Shown here one piece after another: positions 21,832 to 32,843 of a stretch of 64,000 nucleotides of DNA (its first letter is position 1; the number at the start of each line of letters is the position of its first letter). A program made the translations under genes and the position numbers. The notes under the pieces were generated by a model. It ran no database searches. It was not told the origin of the DNA and saw only the letters and a list, made by a program, of their open reading frames with translations. This DNA is from Sweltsa coloradensis. Taxonomy: Eukaryota > Arthropoda > Insecta > Plecoptera > Chloroperlidae. The stretch spans positions 2,501 to 66,500 of the forward strand of contig JAMZAV010000807.1 in the NCBI GenBank assembly GCA_024449915.1, read 5' to 3'.

Positions 21832-22646
21832 ATGTGTTCATGAGAAATAATTTTTCGACTGCGCTCAAATTTCACACGAATATATTAATTCATAAAATTA
21901 AGGTTCTGTGAAAAAATCATTACAATCGGATAAAGCATGTAGGTGTTATAAGTCGAATAATTTTTTTTAAATCGAAAAAATCGTAAAATTGCGATTTTCA
22001 TGAGAAATAATTTTTTGATTGCGCTCAAATTTTACACGAACATATTAATTCATAAAATTAAGGTTCATTAAATAAATCATTACAATCGGATAAGGCATGT
22101 AGGTGTAATAAGTCAAAAACATGTTTTAAAAATTTAAAAATAGTAAAATTGCGATTTTCATGAGAAAAAAATTCTCGATTGCACTCAAATTTCACACGAA
22201 TATATCAATTCATAAAATTAAGGTTCTGTGAAAAAATCATAACAATCGGATAAAGCAGGTAGGGGTTATAAGTCGAAGAATTTTTTAAAAAATCGAAAAA
22301 AATCGTAAAATTGCGATTTTCATGAGAAATAATTTTTCGATTGCGCTCAAAAACGTGGCAGTTCTAAGTTCAGAGATTTCGAAGGCCTCTAGAAAATGTT
22401 ATCCACACTGGAGTATCGGTTTAGCCGGAATCGTGTTAACAAACACACAAAAATACAAAAAAAAAAAAAAGAGAAAAAATAATATTCCGAATTTTTTTCT
22501 CCAGTTTAGTGAAATGGAATCTTCGCTTCGCTCGCTACGCTCATCCACCAATTTAGAAGTAAAAAAATCCATCCCGATCGGGGTTCTAAACCGAGTTTGT
22601 AGTCCTGTTTAAAACTTTTCTCTAGTTAGGTTAATTTGGTTTACAA

Positions 22647-23160
22647 CTAGGAAGCTTCCCAAACGCTTTTTCAGACGCGTTTTGGATAAGCGTAATTTTT
22701 TAAAAACGAAAAAAGCGTAAAATTGCGATTTTTATGAGAAATAATTTTTCGATTACTCTCAAATTTAACGCGAATATATTAATTCATAAAATTAAGGTTC
22801 TGTGAAAAAATCATTACAATCGAATAAAGCATGTCGGTGTTGTTAAGTCGAATAAATTTTAAAATCGAAAAAAAATTTAAAATTGCGATTATCATGAGAA
22901 ATAATTTTTCGATTCCGTTCAAATTTCAAAGGAATACATCAATTCATAAAATTAATGTTCTGTAAAAAAATCATTACTATCGGATAAAGCATGTAGGTGT
23001 TATGAGTCGAAGAAATTTAAAAAATCGGAAAAAAATCGTAAAACTGCGATTTTCATAAGAAATAATTTTTCGATTACGCTCAAATTTTACACGAATATAT
23101 TAATTCATAAAATTAAGGTTCTGTGAAAAACTCGTTACAACTCGCTATACGCTCATCCAA
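22647..23160 (-). mobile_element. Helitron-like family C, short copy
   Basis: On the minus strand it runs from TTGGATGAGCG (23160) to CTAG (22647), with A before the 5' end and T after the 3' end. It contains about three internal units (TTACAATCG words at about 22815, 22974 with one change, and a partial one). Confidence 0.75.
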
Positions 23161-23282
23161 TCAAATTATGCACATTTATATAATTTATGCATATATTTTT
23201 GTGTTATTGACCAATTTTATTTTTGTAGTGTAGGTCTAACATGTTTTTTATTTCGTTAAATATACTTGGCAGTTTTTGCTTT

Positions 23283-24058
23283 CTAACAATAGTTGAATAG
23301 TCCTCTAATCTCCGCCGCGTGCGTCTTGAGATAAAGTGCCAAAAGGGCGTAAGTGACAATTTTTTAATTTTGTATGCACCTTTTGACATGCAAATGTGTG
23401 ATATACTTACTACACAACTGTTAAACACGTCCCTGAGCTATACTACGTGAATCTTGAGATGGTGGCACAAGGGCGTAAGTGACAAAAGTATAATATTTTG
23501 AATTTAAATGCAATTTTGACATTCAGCTGTGGTATTGTTATGTATTGATGTTACGATTCAGTTGAAAACATTTCTCATCTCTACCTGCTCACTGTAGCCA
23601 GTGATTGCAAATTAAATCCGAAATTAAAATGATATTTTTACGTAACTTATAACTTATTGAATTTAGTACACAATTTCAAGGGTTCCACCAAAGGTTTGAT
23701 TCACCAAAACAATGGTACTCAAAACAACAATTTAAAAATCTCGCTTACGTCGCCCTCCTAGTAAGTGCCACCATCCCTCGTCAAAAGTATTAAGCTTGTC
23801 GAATTATAGTTTATGTCAAAAAAAGAAATGAAATTTCGGAAAAAATGTCACTTACGCCCTTTTGCCACCTTATCTAAAAAAACACGTGATAATGATTAGG
23901 GACGTGTCAAGAGTGAAATTTGTATACTTGTCACTTTATTACAAAAATGTACATGAAAATTAGAAATATAATATTTTTGTCACTTACGCCCTTTTGCCAC
24001 AATATCTCAAGACGCACGCGGCGGAGCTTAGGGGACTTTTCAACTATTGCTAAGTAGG
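23283..24058. mobile_element. Long-TIR fold-back element
   Basis: The left arm (about 23283-23500) contains CAATAGTTG, CCGCCGCGTGCGTCTTGAGA and GGGCGTAAGTGAC twice. The right arm (about 23850-24058) carries the same words inverted and in mirrored order. Arms of about 200 bp surround a roughly 350-bp AT-rich centre without coding content. The class of fold-back element is not determined. Confidence 0.8.
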
Positions 24059-24805
24059 CTAACCTGAGCCTGTGTGCAAATTTTCAGCTTGTTCGGAATT
24101 TTTTCCGGGTAAAAGTCTTCCACTCCTGGGCTATTATGAACACACCTATTGGGGTTTCTCCACAAAACCCATTTAGGGTTATTCGGTTACATCTCAACAT
24201 CACAAAATACCATGCAATAAGGCATTATGCATTAACATTTGTACGATTTTAAATTTTTAGTTAATAATTAAAAGTGTGGCATAAATGCTACATACCACAG
24301 GTATTTAGCATTAGAAGTGTAAAAGACAGGTATAATAAAGATAGGGTTGCAAACTTTATTCAATATTCAAATATCTAGTAACATGATTTAGATAATTTAT
24401 CATGTTCTATAATCTATGCTCAATGATAATATGCAGCGGTTTAAACTGAAAAATAACAGACAATCCCATATTGTATACAATGAACTTGGAAACCCATGGT
24501 GGGTATACCCACCAATATGTTGAGCGTTAAAAATACATTTCTAAAGCATGGCAGCTATAGTGATTATTATAGTAAATTTGTTCTTTTCACACCAACCAAA
24601 GTGGATTAATTCGGTCATAAATGGCATTCAATTTAATGCTACTAGATTTAAGATATAGATTTGTTATCCTTTGTACAACTCTGAAAAGTAATAGTATTAA
24701 ATTAATTCTATTTATGAGACCACACTAGTCGATAGCATACAAAGCAAAATATCAATGTTTGGTTCATTTACGAGCGAAATTAGTTTATCTATTATTTTTT
24801 ACGGG
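24059..24805. other. No gene; one 16-bp palindrome
   Basis: AT-rich. GGTGGGTATACCCACC near 24498 is a perfect palindrome and resembles a diagnostic word of the adjacent 178-bp units, so a degenerate unit may begin here. Confidence 0.45.
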
Positions 24806-24809
24806 GTGA

Positions 24810-25330
24810 AATTAACTTTCTTCTGGTGGTATACCCACAGAAGAAATGGTATCTTACAAGCTTAAATATAAACTCAACGTATTAACGTACCTTAAATTAC
24901 CCTTAGACCTTCCGCCCTGCATAGGGGGAGTTTTATGAAGACCGATACGATCGAAATTTAATATTTGTCAATTTTTTAGTGGGTACTTTGGTCGCCCCTG
25001 GTGGTTACACTCACCGAAACCGTGACGGATAACAAGCGGAAATCAAAATTCAATACATAAAAATACCTAAAACCACCCTCAGACCTTCCGGTCCAGGTGT
25101 GGGGAATGTTTAGGAAAGTCCATTTATGATAGAAATCGACAGATATTTATTTTTACGGTGGGTACTTCGGTCATCACTGGTGAGTACACCCATCAAAACC
25201 ATTATGTCTTACAAGCAGAAACTGATACAAAAATATTAAAGTACCTAAATCCACCCTCATACCTTCCGCCCTGCGAAGGGGAAGGTTTACGAAGACCCCA
25301 TTACAACTCTCCGCTATCTCCGCTGTTTTG
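24810..25330 (+). repeat. Tandem repeat, three units of about 178 bp
   Basis: Each unit has a GGTGGTATACCCAC-like word, a TTACAAGC-like word (about 24854, 25030 and 25209), an AC(C)TTCCGCCCTGC-like word and a GAAGACC-like word. The third unit gives a short chance ORF. An inverted relative lies at 17765-17930. Confidence 0.75.
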
Positions 25331-26270
25331 TTTAATTAATATTTAAGAAAATAAATTAGAATGATAGATTCACCAGTTATTCATCAAAAACAGGACAAAT
25401 ATGAAATCTGTATTGAAGGTTTAAACACAGAAATCACTGCCGGCGATACAGTTGTCAGGTTGCTTCGGGTTGGGGGGGGGGGGGGTATATGGGGCGAAGG
25501 TTGTTTCAAATTACAAATATCTATTTTGGTTTACCCCCAACCATGATTTTGTCCTAGCTGTAAACTGTGTTTATATTCCACAATATTGATTTGTGTGAAT
25601 ATACAACGATATGTTAGTGTCGTGGACAATATGCACGTGGTGTTTTGAGTAGTGTGTTTAAGGGAGCACCGGGATTCATAGGTAACGCTACTGGCCCAAC
25701 AGTCTCTCTGTCTCATAGAGAATTCATTCTGAATATATTCCTGATGTCAACCGACTGATAAGCCAATCTCGCTTGAATGATAGTCTAAACACTGTTAGCT
25801 TTGCCTGCCTTCATTCGGAAATTACTTTTGCAGTTGCCACAAACTTTAGTCCCTCGATAATTTCTGATTGATTAATAATACGTGAAGTTTAAAACTTGTC
25901 AACTTGTCCCTCTCCTGGGCCTTGGAGCGGTGGTGCCACATTGACATAGACGACAAGAATACCACGGTGACGTCAGGCAGATTAGATGGCAGTGGTACGT
26001 ATCTGGGCCTTGGAGCGGTGGTGCAAATGCAATTAATAAGTTGATTAGTTAATTAATTAAATATATTTTGTCATGTATTGTTATTTAAAATATCTTTCAT
26101 TTGTACCCAGTCGACTATGTTTGATGGTTCTTTTATAAAAATAATTCTTTCATTATAGACTTTTTTTTAAAAATTTTTGTGGGCGATCGAGTTTTGATTC
26201 CTTGTGATCATATTAGTAAATTCGCAAATTTTCATGCTTTTTTCACGATTTGTACGATTGTTATTAATTT
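25331..26270. other. No gene; G-run and a short direct repeat
   Basis: A G14-type run lies near 25471-25485. CCATGATTTTGTCCTAG near 25542 resembles the right end of the hAT element at 20877 without a terminus. CTGGGCCTTGGAGCGGTGGT occurs twice, near 25916 and 26004. The rest is AT-rich and unremarkable. Confidence 0.5.
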
Positions 26271-27450
26271 TTATATAATAAAGCTTATGGTCTCCACTAA
26301 AATTAGAGCACGCGAGATGAACCTTGCCAACTTGCGAATAATGGCCCTCGATATCTGACGCTCGGAAGATCCTGCCACGTCTGCGAAAGTTCGCCGAAGA
26401 GGTCCCAGACGATGAACCCTATCAATATCCTCATAACGCAGGAGGACCCCGGAGTTGTCTCCTAGCCGCCGATTCACAAAGTTTAGAACGGTATTTACCA
26501 CGTCCGCGTCTGGACACTCTGCTATGCCATGGATTAGCAGGCAGTTCCTTCTGGTATATTGTTCGGCGGCGTCATTGTGGTCAGCTTGGTCGATCAAGGC
26601 TTTTGAAATACGGTCAATATCAACCTTCACTAAAGTCCTTAGCAAGTAAAGAACTATCCCAGGTATCAAGAAATTTCCCCTCCTCGTTACCACCTCCACT
26701 CGGCACGGGTGACAGTGCTCGCGAGGCGTTGGAATGCGGTAGGCTGCAAGACCCATTCATCCAGGTGGCATTGTTAACAACGCAATTTTTTAAGTCGTTA
26801 AAATGTTATAATTTCGCATTTATTTTCAAATATATGGAATAATCACGTAAAATTAATATAAAATAAACTTTGTATTTCAAAATAGCTTCAAAACTGCCGT
26901 AATTATTGCCTGCCGTAATTATTTTGATCGTAACCATGAAGTTACAACCAACTCTAATTATGGCAGTTTTCATGTTATTTTAAAAATACAAAGTTTATTT
27001 TATATTAATTTTACATGATTATTCCATGTATTTGAAAATAAATGAGAAATTATAACATTTTAACTACATCAAAAAATTGCTTTCTTAGCAATGACACCTG
27101 AATGAATGGATCATGCGGCCTACGCATTCCAACGCCTCGCGAGCACTGTCACCCGTGCCGAGTGGTGGTGGTAACGAGGAGGGGAAATTTCTTGATACCT
27201 GGGATCGTTCTTTACTTGCAAAGGACTTTAGGTCAAGCTCTTTTGTGACGTTCGCTTTGAAGACAGCAATCTGGTCATCCAGGCGCTTCTGCAAGTCGCG
27301 TATTGCAGCTAAGGTGTCAGAAACAGAGCTCCCATCATCGGTGGTTGGGTTGGTGTCCTTCCTGGGAGCAGTTACCGATGCAACTAAATGTTGCATATCC
27401 AACAACTGTTTTGTTGTAGACTGTTTTAGTTCTTCGAATTAAGAGAGTAT
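26271..27450 (-). pseudogene. LINE ORF1-like gene interrupted by a fold-back element
   Basis: The minus strand encodes two parts of a non-LTR ORF1-type RNA-binding protein. The upstream part (27405 to about 27222) is a heptad-like coiled-coil stretch (DTLAAIRDLQKRLDDQIAVF). The downstream part (about 26640 to 26271) has the hallmark of ORF1 proteins, EQYTRRNCLLIHGIAE, then DIDRVHRLG and RAIIRKLARFISRA. Such proteins coat element RNA. The parts are separated by a roughly 580-bp inverted-repeat insertion. No linked RT is visible further along the minus strand, so the copy is truncated or interrupted there. The upstream start is unclear. Confidence 0.75.
26625..27240. mobile_element. Fold-back element inserted in LINE ORF1
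   Basis: The left arm (about 26625-26905) and right arm (about 26950-27240) are reverse complements with few changes. Examples are GCAAGTAAAGAAC against GTTCTTTACTTGC, and the AATATAAAATAAACTTTGTA block with its partner. A spacer of about 45 bp separates them. Each arm contains an outward-reading stretch with PPPLGTGDSAREALEC when read towards the centre. The exact ends are unclear because the inverted match runs into ORF1 sequence (CTAAAGTCC / GGACTTTAG). Confidence 0.85.
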
Positions 27451-28076
27451 TGGACATGCGTTTAAGGCAAATTGCTGATCGCTTGGCTGACTGACACCAC
27501 AGGTGTCTGAAATTTTGAACATATGTCACGTATGTGGAAATATAGGGCGCTGCGGTACCACATTTCCAAATTTTGTTTTAAAATAATTTATAAAAAATAA
27601 ATTAGTTTTCACGAATTTTGATTTTGTTAAAATCTTTAAAATTGACTTTATTCGTGATTTTTTTCTGGCTGATTAAGACAATATTTTCAAAATCTATGAC
27701 CATAGGGCCGTCCATGTATGCTTCATTGACAACTTTGCAAAGTTTCATATACGTCGGATGCATCTTGGCCGAGCGAATAGCTATTTGCTAACTGCCAAAT
27801 GTGTCCCATTCCCTCTTAAGAATTGCAAAACCAAGAAAGCTGCTTGATGGTCATAAACTCTTTTTGGGTTTGAGAGTTAGCAACTGCTGCTGCTGGTGAA
27901 GACGTCATGATCCTCAAAATAATGTTTTAAAATATGACGATGGAGATTATAATTGGCTCAATTGAAAATAAAGTATTTAAATATGCATTCAAGATATTTT
28001 TCCGATTTGATCAATGACATAAATAAGTTTTGCGTAGCAAAAAAGAGATAGACGCTCAGTCTCCTATCCTTCACTA
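27451..28076. other. No recognisable feature
   Basis: AT-rich sequence without a usable ORF. It could include the 5' leader of the LINE at 26271-27450. Confidence 0.4.
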
Positions 28077-28541
28077 CGAGCTAGTGTGCTAGGATCATAC
28101 CCGTGCAGCATTAGAACCCAGGGCCCCGTCCTCTGATAGTAAATCGTAGCGCACTAGGAGCTAGCGGGCTACCCGGTGCAGCATTAGAACCCAGGGCCCC
28201 GTCCTCTGATAGTAAACCGTAGCGCACTAGGAGCTAGCGGGCTACCCGGTGCAGCATTCATTAGAACCCAGGGCCCCGTCCTCTGATTGTAAACTGTAGC
28301 TCGCTAGGAGCTAGCGGGCTACCCGGTGCAGCATTAGAACCCAGGGCCCCGTCCTCTGATAGTAAACCGTAGCGCACTAGGAGCTAGCGGGCTACCCGGT
28401 GCAGCATTAGAACCCAGGGCCCCGTCCTCTGATTGTAAATCGTAGCGCACTAGGAGCTAGCGGGCTACCCGGTGCAGCATTAGAACCCAGGGCCCCGTCC
28501 TCTGATTGTAAACTGTAGCTCGCTAGGAGCTAGCGGGCTTG
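28077..28541 (-). repeat. Tandem array of six 73-bp tRNA-like units
   Basis: AGAACCCAGGGCCCCGTCCT recurs at 28113, 28186, 28263, 28336, 28409 and 28482, i.e. 73 bp apart except for one 77-bp step caused by a 4-bp insertion. On the minus strand each unit carries CGCTAGCTCCTAGTGCGCTA (A-box-like), ATTTACTATCAGAGGACG (anticodon-arm region) and CCCTGGGTTCTAATGCTGC (B-box-like). Spacing and unit length match a tRNA. The B-box has changes at conserved positions, so the units are tRNA-derived rather than proven tRNA genes. Confidence 0.8.
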
Positions 28542-29021
28542 CCGCCGAGCGTACAGTTCCGTGAGCGACGGTAATAGAGGATTATCGCGTGAGTCGCATG
28601 GCTTTAGTCGAGTGAGAAGCGGGGGTTTAAGTAAACGGCCGATTAGTTGACTAACGGTACGGGATTCCCCGAGCAGATTTATACGGCATCTCTAAAGACC
28701 CTCATTCCTCCTTTGCTTAAGTATCGCACAATATTTTGCATCTGTGCCGAGCCTGGGTCTGTCTCAGCGGGGTAAGAAGAACAAGGAACAATACCAATAC
28801 GTAACGTAACCTACGCACTGGCACAATGCTAACCTAGAACCTTTGCGACCAAGGCTATGTGTACCCACAAACTGTATTCAACTGTGGCAATCCAGATCCG
28901 CACCCACAACAGATGCGACAGTGACATTGCCTATGTCAAAGCGATTGTGAAATCATATCATATAACCCATTTGAATTAAACAATCAATACCCACAACGGA
29001 AGTGGTTTTGATAGTGATTAC
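28542..29021. other. No recognisable gene; GC-richer unique stretch
   Basis: The first 150 bp after the array is GC-richer with several short hairpins. No ORF of note. Confidence 0.4.
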
Positions 29022-29029
29022 CCTGTGAA

Positions 29030-29622
29030 CAGTGTTGGGGAAAGAACTTTTAAAAAGAACGCGTTCTCGTGAACGCGTTCTTTTTTTGTGAACTTTCCAG
29101 TGAACTTACTCTTTTTTAAATGAATGAACTTGAACTTTTAAAAGTTCTTTCTGATAACGAACTTTTCAGTTTTAGAAAGTTCATTTGAAAGTTCTTTCCG
29201 TGCGTCGAGCAGCAGTCGACTCGCCGCCGTCGACGCTTTAAAACAATAACAAATCGTTGTTCCATCGTAGGCCTAAGTATCTGCCATAATTTTACAAGCT
29301 GATCGACGAGAATGTAGTACAAATCATCAACACGATCAAAGACAGCTCAACACTTTCGTAAGACTCAAACTCGCGAGTAGTTTGGTACTCGAACACCTCT
29401 AATGTTTTTCCTCGTGTTTTTCTTCATTTTCCGCAAGCCTTTAATAATATAGTGATTTTTTTTACAAAAGAACTTTTAAAAGAACTTAGTTCATATTTTA
29501 GACGAACTTGAACTTTTCAAAATTTTAGGTTATAAAAGAACTTGAACTTTTAAAGGTTCATTATTTGAGCTGTGAACTGAACTTTAAAAAGTTCATTTTA
29601 AAAAAGAACTGACCCAACACTG
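29030..29622. mobile_element. Non-autonomous hAT element with perfect 8-bp duplication
   Basis: Ends are CAGTGTTGGGG and CCCAACACTG. Flanks are CCTGTGAA at 29022-29029 and 29623-29630, identical. The interior is built of GAACTTTTAAA-like words in both orientations plus a GAACGCGTTC palindrome given twice. The GC-rich patch near 29200-29240 is the only unique part. No transposase is present at 593 bp. Confidence 0.95.
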
Positions 29623-29672
29623 CCTGTGAAGTGAAAAACATGGGTATGTTACAGAATCAATGAAAGCACCAA

Positions 29673-29732
29673 CCCATGCTACTGTGCCAAAGATAACGCA
29701 AGCGTCTGGGACAAGGACAAACCCTCACTTAA
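29673..29732 (+). repeat. 60-bp direct duplication, left copy
   Basis: This block ends in CACTTAA immediately before the TTAA-type element and recurs at 30399-30458 after it. The two copies look identical over 60 bp. Confidence 0.9.
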
Positions 29733-30366
29733 AGGGGCTAGAAACCCCAAAAATTATTTTTTACCACGTGATCTATAGCACAATACCACACTTAAATGAC
29801 CGTTTAAAAAGTTTTATCTTGTAACTGTGATTTAACACGATTTTTTAAATTTTTTTTTGATCCAGAAATTGGCGAAAATTGGTGTTTTGGAAAATTTCCT
29901 AAATCGGCTTTAACCTGCTTCTTTTTGGTCCACATAGATACTAGAGCATAGTACCAATCTAAAATGCCCCTTTATAACATCGTGTCTTGAAACTGTGCCC
30001 AAATATACCCTCAAACACGCAAAAATATGCATTCCAAAATCACACCCCATCTTGGTAATCAGCATATTTTGACCGAACTACTTGCCCAAATTACAAAACA
30101 CAATAAAGAAAATTTACAGAAAAGGCTGTCGAGTACGTCAATAACGGCCAATATTTTTTTGGATCAAAATCCTCCAAGGTCACGGGGCATAAAGATCGTC
30201 CCCATGTTATTTCTTATGGGAGATTTTTGCCGATGGGACCTAGCTCGGAAAAATGTCATGTTTGGTAATTTTTTGGGAGGTCATGGTGGCCTCAATAAAT
30301 TTTCTGTTAGTTGCTAAATTCATTACTAGTTAGCCGGAATGAAATATATTTTTTGAGTTTAGCGGT
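29733..30366 (+). mobile_element. TTAA-type element (family T), 3' end truncated
   Basis: It starts right after TTAA (29729-29732) with AGGGGCTAGAAACCCC and aligns with the two halves of the copy at 46485-48206. It stops at GAGTTTAGCGGT, just short of the TACCCCT end seen there. The 96-codon ORF (30027-30317) has no transposase features, and its frame is altered in the other copy. Confidence 0.75.
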
Positions 30367-30398
30367 CTGCGACTGCGACTTGTAACGCAAACATACAG

Positions 30399-30458
30399 CC
30401 CATGCTACTGTGCCAAAGATAACGCAAGCGTCTGGGACAAGGACAAACCCTCACTTAA
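30399..30458 (+). repeat. 60-bp direct duplication, right copy
   Basis: Repeat of 29673-29732, here continuing TTAAGTGCTTG with no element following. This copy therefore shows the target without an insertion. Confidence 0.9.
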
Positions 30459-30719
30459 GTGCTTGAAAGTGTAAAACCACTTCCCATGCGACTTTATAAC
30501 GCAAACATACAACCAGGTAACTGTATCGTTACAATGTTTAAAATTCAGCTCATACAACTAACAACTTACTCATACAACAACTGCAGTCAGTTATGACATT
30601 GCAAAACAAAGCAGTTAAAAATGATTTTAATCTGCCCCGCCTTACACCAACCTCACCCTTGTACAAAAACAGTAAAATAATGAACATTGATACAATAGGC
30701 TACAATTCATAAGTATGAA

Positions 30720-31114
30720 ACACATAGACATCCCATGATTGGCTAGACTAGCAGTCAGCGATCCACTTCCGGGACAATGGGTAGCCATCTTGAATGGGTG
30801 AGTTTGCATGTTAATAAGATGGGAGCGATTAATCGAAAAAATATTTTTAAAGATGGCCGCCAGTTTGGCAGGTGAGCATATTAGACTTTAACACCAAATG
30901 AATTCTAAATTCCCTTACGCAATAACTTTGCATTGTTTCTGTTTGTTCAATACCATGCTGCACAAGCTAAAACCATATCTAACAATCCAGTAAAGTACTT
31001 TATTGCATTAAAAAAGCATAAATTAAAACGCCAAACCGCCATCTTGAATGGGTGAGATTGACGCTTCAATTTGGTACACTCGCGTCTGTCTGCGTATCTA
31101 GCCTACTATAGGTG
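30720..31114 (+). mobile_element. TTAA-type element (family P), copy
   Basis: It shares all blocks with 49578-49977: GGCTAGACTAGCAGTC, GTTTGCATGTTAAT, AGATGGCCGCCAG with TTGGCAGGTGAGCAT, CATTAAAAAAGCATAAATTA and CTAGCCTACTATAGGTGT. The right flank reads TTAAG. The left end is degraded. No coding capacity. Confidence 0.75.
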
Positions 31115-31269
31115 TTAAGATATCTATGATGAAACATGCCTCATGATTCAAAACTATGTTTACAGTAATTTTCTGAACAATAATGTGCTCAATATCCCAG
31201 TCAAGTACAATGCAAGAAACCACCATAACATTTTCTGCAACCAATACGTACAAGTTATGATAAAACTGC

Positions 31270-31560
31270 GATAACTTTTAAAGGTTATAAGTTGTACAAT
31301 CAGTTACCAGATGAAAATAAAAAAAATAGTATACACGTGAGAACTGAGAGAGGGCTATTTAAATCAAAACTAAAAAAGTGGTTGTATACATTCCCTTAAA
31401 AGACTGATTATTATTATTGTTTTAGATTTTTTGTCTCCGTATTTTTTTTTACGTATTAAACGTATTAAATTACAGAATGAAACAGAAAAGCAGGCATATT
31501 GTGGCCCATCCACCGCAGTGATCCTGTCCCATTGTTAACATTAATAAAATAATAAATAAA
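31270..31560 (+). pseudogene. 5'-truncated LINE: last codons of RT ORF and 3' UTR
   Basis: The frame from about 31276 to the stop near 31399 encodes a typical non-LTR ORF2 C-terminus (YKLYNQLPDE, then ERGLFKSKLKKWLY). A non-coding 3' tail follows and ends in an AATAAATAA-type repeat. Everything upstream of the C-terminus is absent, as is common after incomplete reverse transcription. Confidence 0.75.
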
Positions 31561-32018
31561 CATACATTCTCTTATTAAAGGATGATAATGATAATGTTGA
31601 AAAAGATGATACAGTTTAATAAATGATAGCTATAAACGAAATAAAGAACTAGTGAACGTAGCCGTATGTTGTTATGTTGTGTCTATTATTCTACAATTTT
31701 TTAATGTATTATGTTCTAAAAGTATAGCTATCTGGTGAAGTATTCGAATTTCCACATGGTCTTATTCAAGACAAATATTAATAGTAAATTGACTATTCTA
31801 ACTTATAATAATGAATAGGCCTTTGTATAATATGCTATGTTAGATTGTCAATTTAGCATATTCACTACCATTATCTACTACGTTTCTCATTTTTATTATT
31901 TTTCTTTATTTCATTTTAGTTAAATTTTTATCTGATTTTTTTAAGTCTTAACTAATAATTTTTGCTCATATTATGTTATGTTATTTGTTAGTAACAGAAA
32001 ACTCTCCTTTATTAAATG
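31561..32018. other. No recognisable feature
   Basis: Strongly AT-rich. Confidence 0.4.
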
Positions 32019-32073
32019 AGGGAGCGGAGCGACTGAGTGTCTCCATTCAACTCGAACGGCTCTCATTCTGTGA

Positions 32074-32259
<186 letters not shown>

Positions 32260-32454
32260 ACGTCGAAAATCAGCCGAACCGCTGAACAGATTGCGCTGAA
32301 ATTTTAAACAGACATCCGGTACGAGTTTACTGAGAACTGTTAACAAAATCAGCTAGATCCATTGCGATTTAATCCTACAATAAATAAAAATGTGATTTTT
32401 TTAAAATATCGATAGCATTTGTTTAGTAGCAGCTAGCGGGACGGGTCTACCTGG

Positions 32455-32505
32455 CTGGCATGGCTTAGTGGTAAGCATTTAGCCTACCGGGGTTCGATGC
32501 CCGTC
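32455..32505 (+). repeat. tRNA-like A and B boxes in repeat B
   Basis: GGCTTAGTGGTAAGC (A-box-like, about 32462-32476) and GGTTCGATGCC (B box, 32491-32501) stand at close to tRNA spacing, as in internal RNA polymerase III promoters. The rest of the cloverleaf is shortened, so this is a SINE-type promoter relic, not a tRNA gene. Confidence 0.6.
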
Positions 32506-32663
32506 AGTTAGAACTTTTTTATATTTTTACACACACATATTATTTTTAAGGGGTGTGAATGGGAAAAAAAATTAGATGATTTTGTTTTATCTTGGAAATT
32601 TGTTAATGTTTCACGCTAATACGTTTCGAACACGAGTCGTATTTTGAATGTACAATTTAAATA

Positions 32664-32843
32664 ACTAGGGAAACGCCAAAGTCGTTGTTAAACGAGTGAG
32701 TGAGCCAAGTGTTGAGTACCCGGGAATATCCCATTTCCTCCCATATACCCAAGGCTGGATCTAGCCCAGTATGGGGAATGATACCGGGTACTATACACTT
32801 GGCTCACTCACTCGTTTAACAACGACTTTGGCGTTTCCCTAGT
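32664..32843. repeat. 48-bp perfect inverted repeat, 84-bp spacer
   Basis: Positions 32664-32711 and 32796-32843 are exact reverse complements (ACTAGGGAAACGCCAAAG at the outer end). The inverted match continues imperfectly inward (GTACCCGG / CCGGGTAC). ATA occurs on both outer sides. It could be a MITE nested in repeat B or the terminal hairpin of B. Confidence 0.92.

Larger units (their letters stand above)
20799..22547 (-). mobile_element. Helitron-like family C, copy carrying a hAT element
   Basis: The CTAG end at 20799 (minus strand) is followed by T on the outer side. Only three bases separate it from the previous copy. The body is split by a hAT element at 20877-21831. TTACAATCGG words recur at about 21921 and 22080, with a variant about 169 bp later. 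The 5' end near 22547 reads CTCATCCACC and is less exact than in other copies. Confidence 0.72.

Noticed and set aside
21503..21868. Overlapping 85-105-codon ORFs on both strands
   Set aside because: They lie in the duplicated interior of a non-autonomous hAT element and run through C/G tracts.
30027..30317. 96-codon ORF repeated near 47870
   Set aside because: The similarity is due to the shared TTAA-type element, and the frame is altered and shortened in the second copy.
32664..32843. 48-bp inverted repeat as a clear independent TA-type MITE
   Set aside because: The flanks do not give a consistent TA duplication, and both copies of repeat B carry it at the same place, so independence is unproven.
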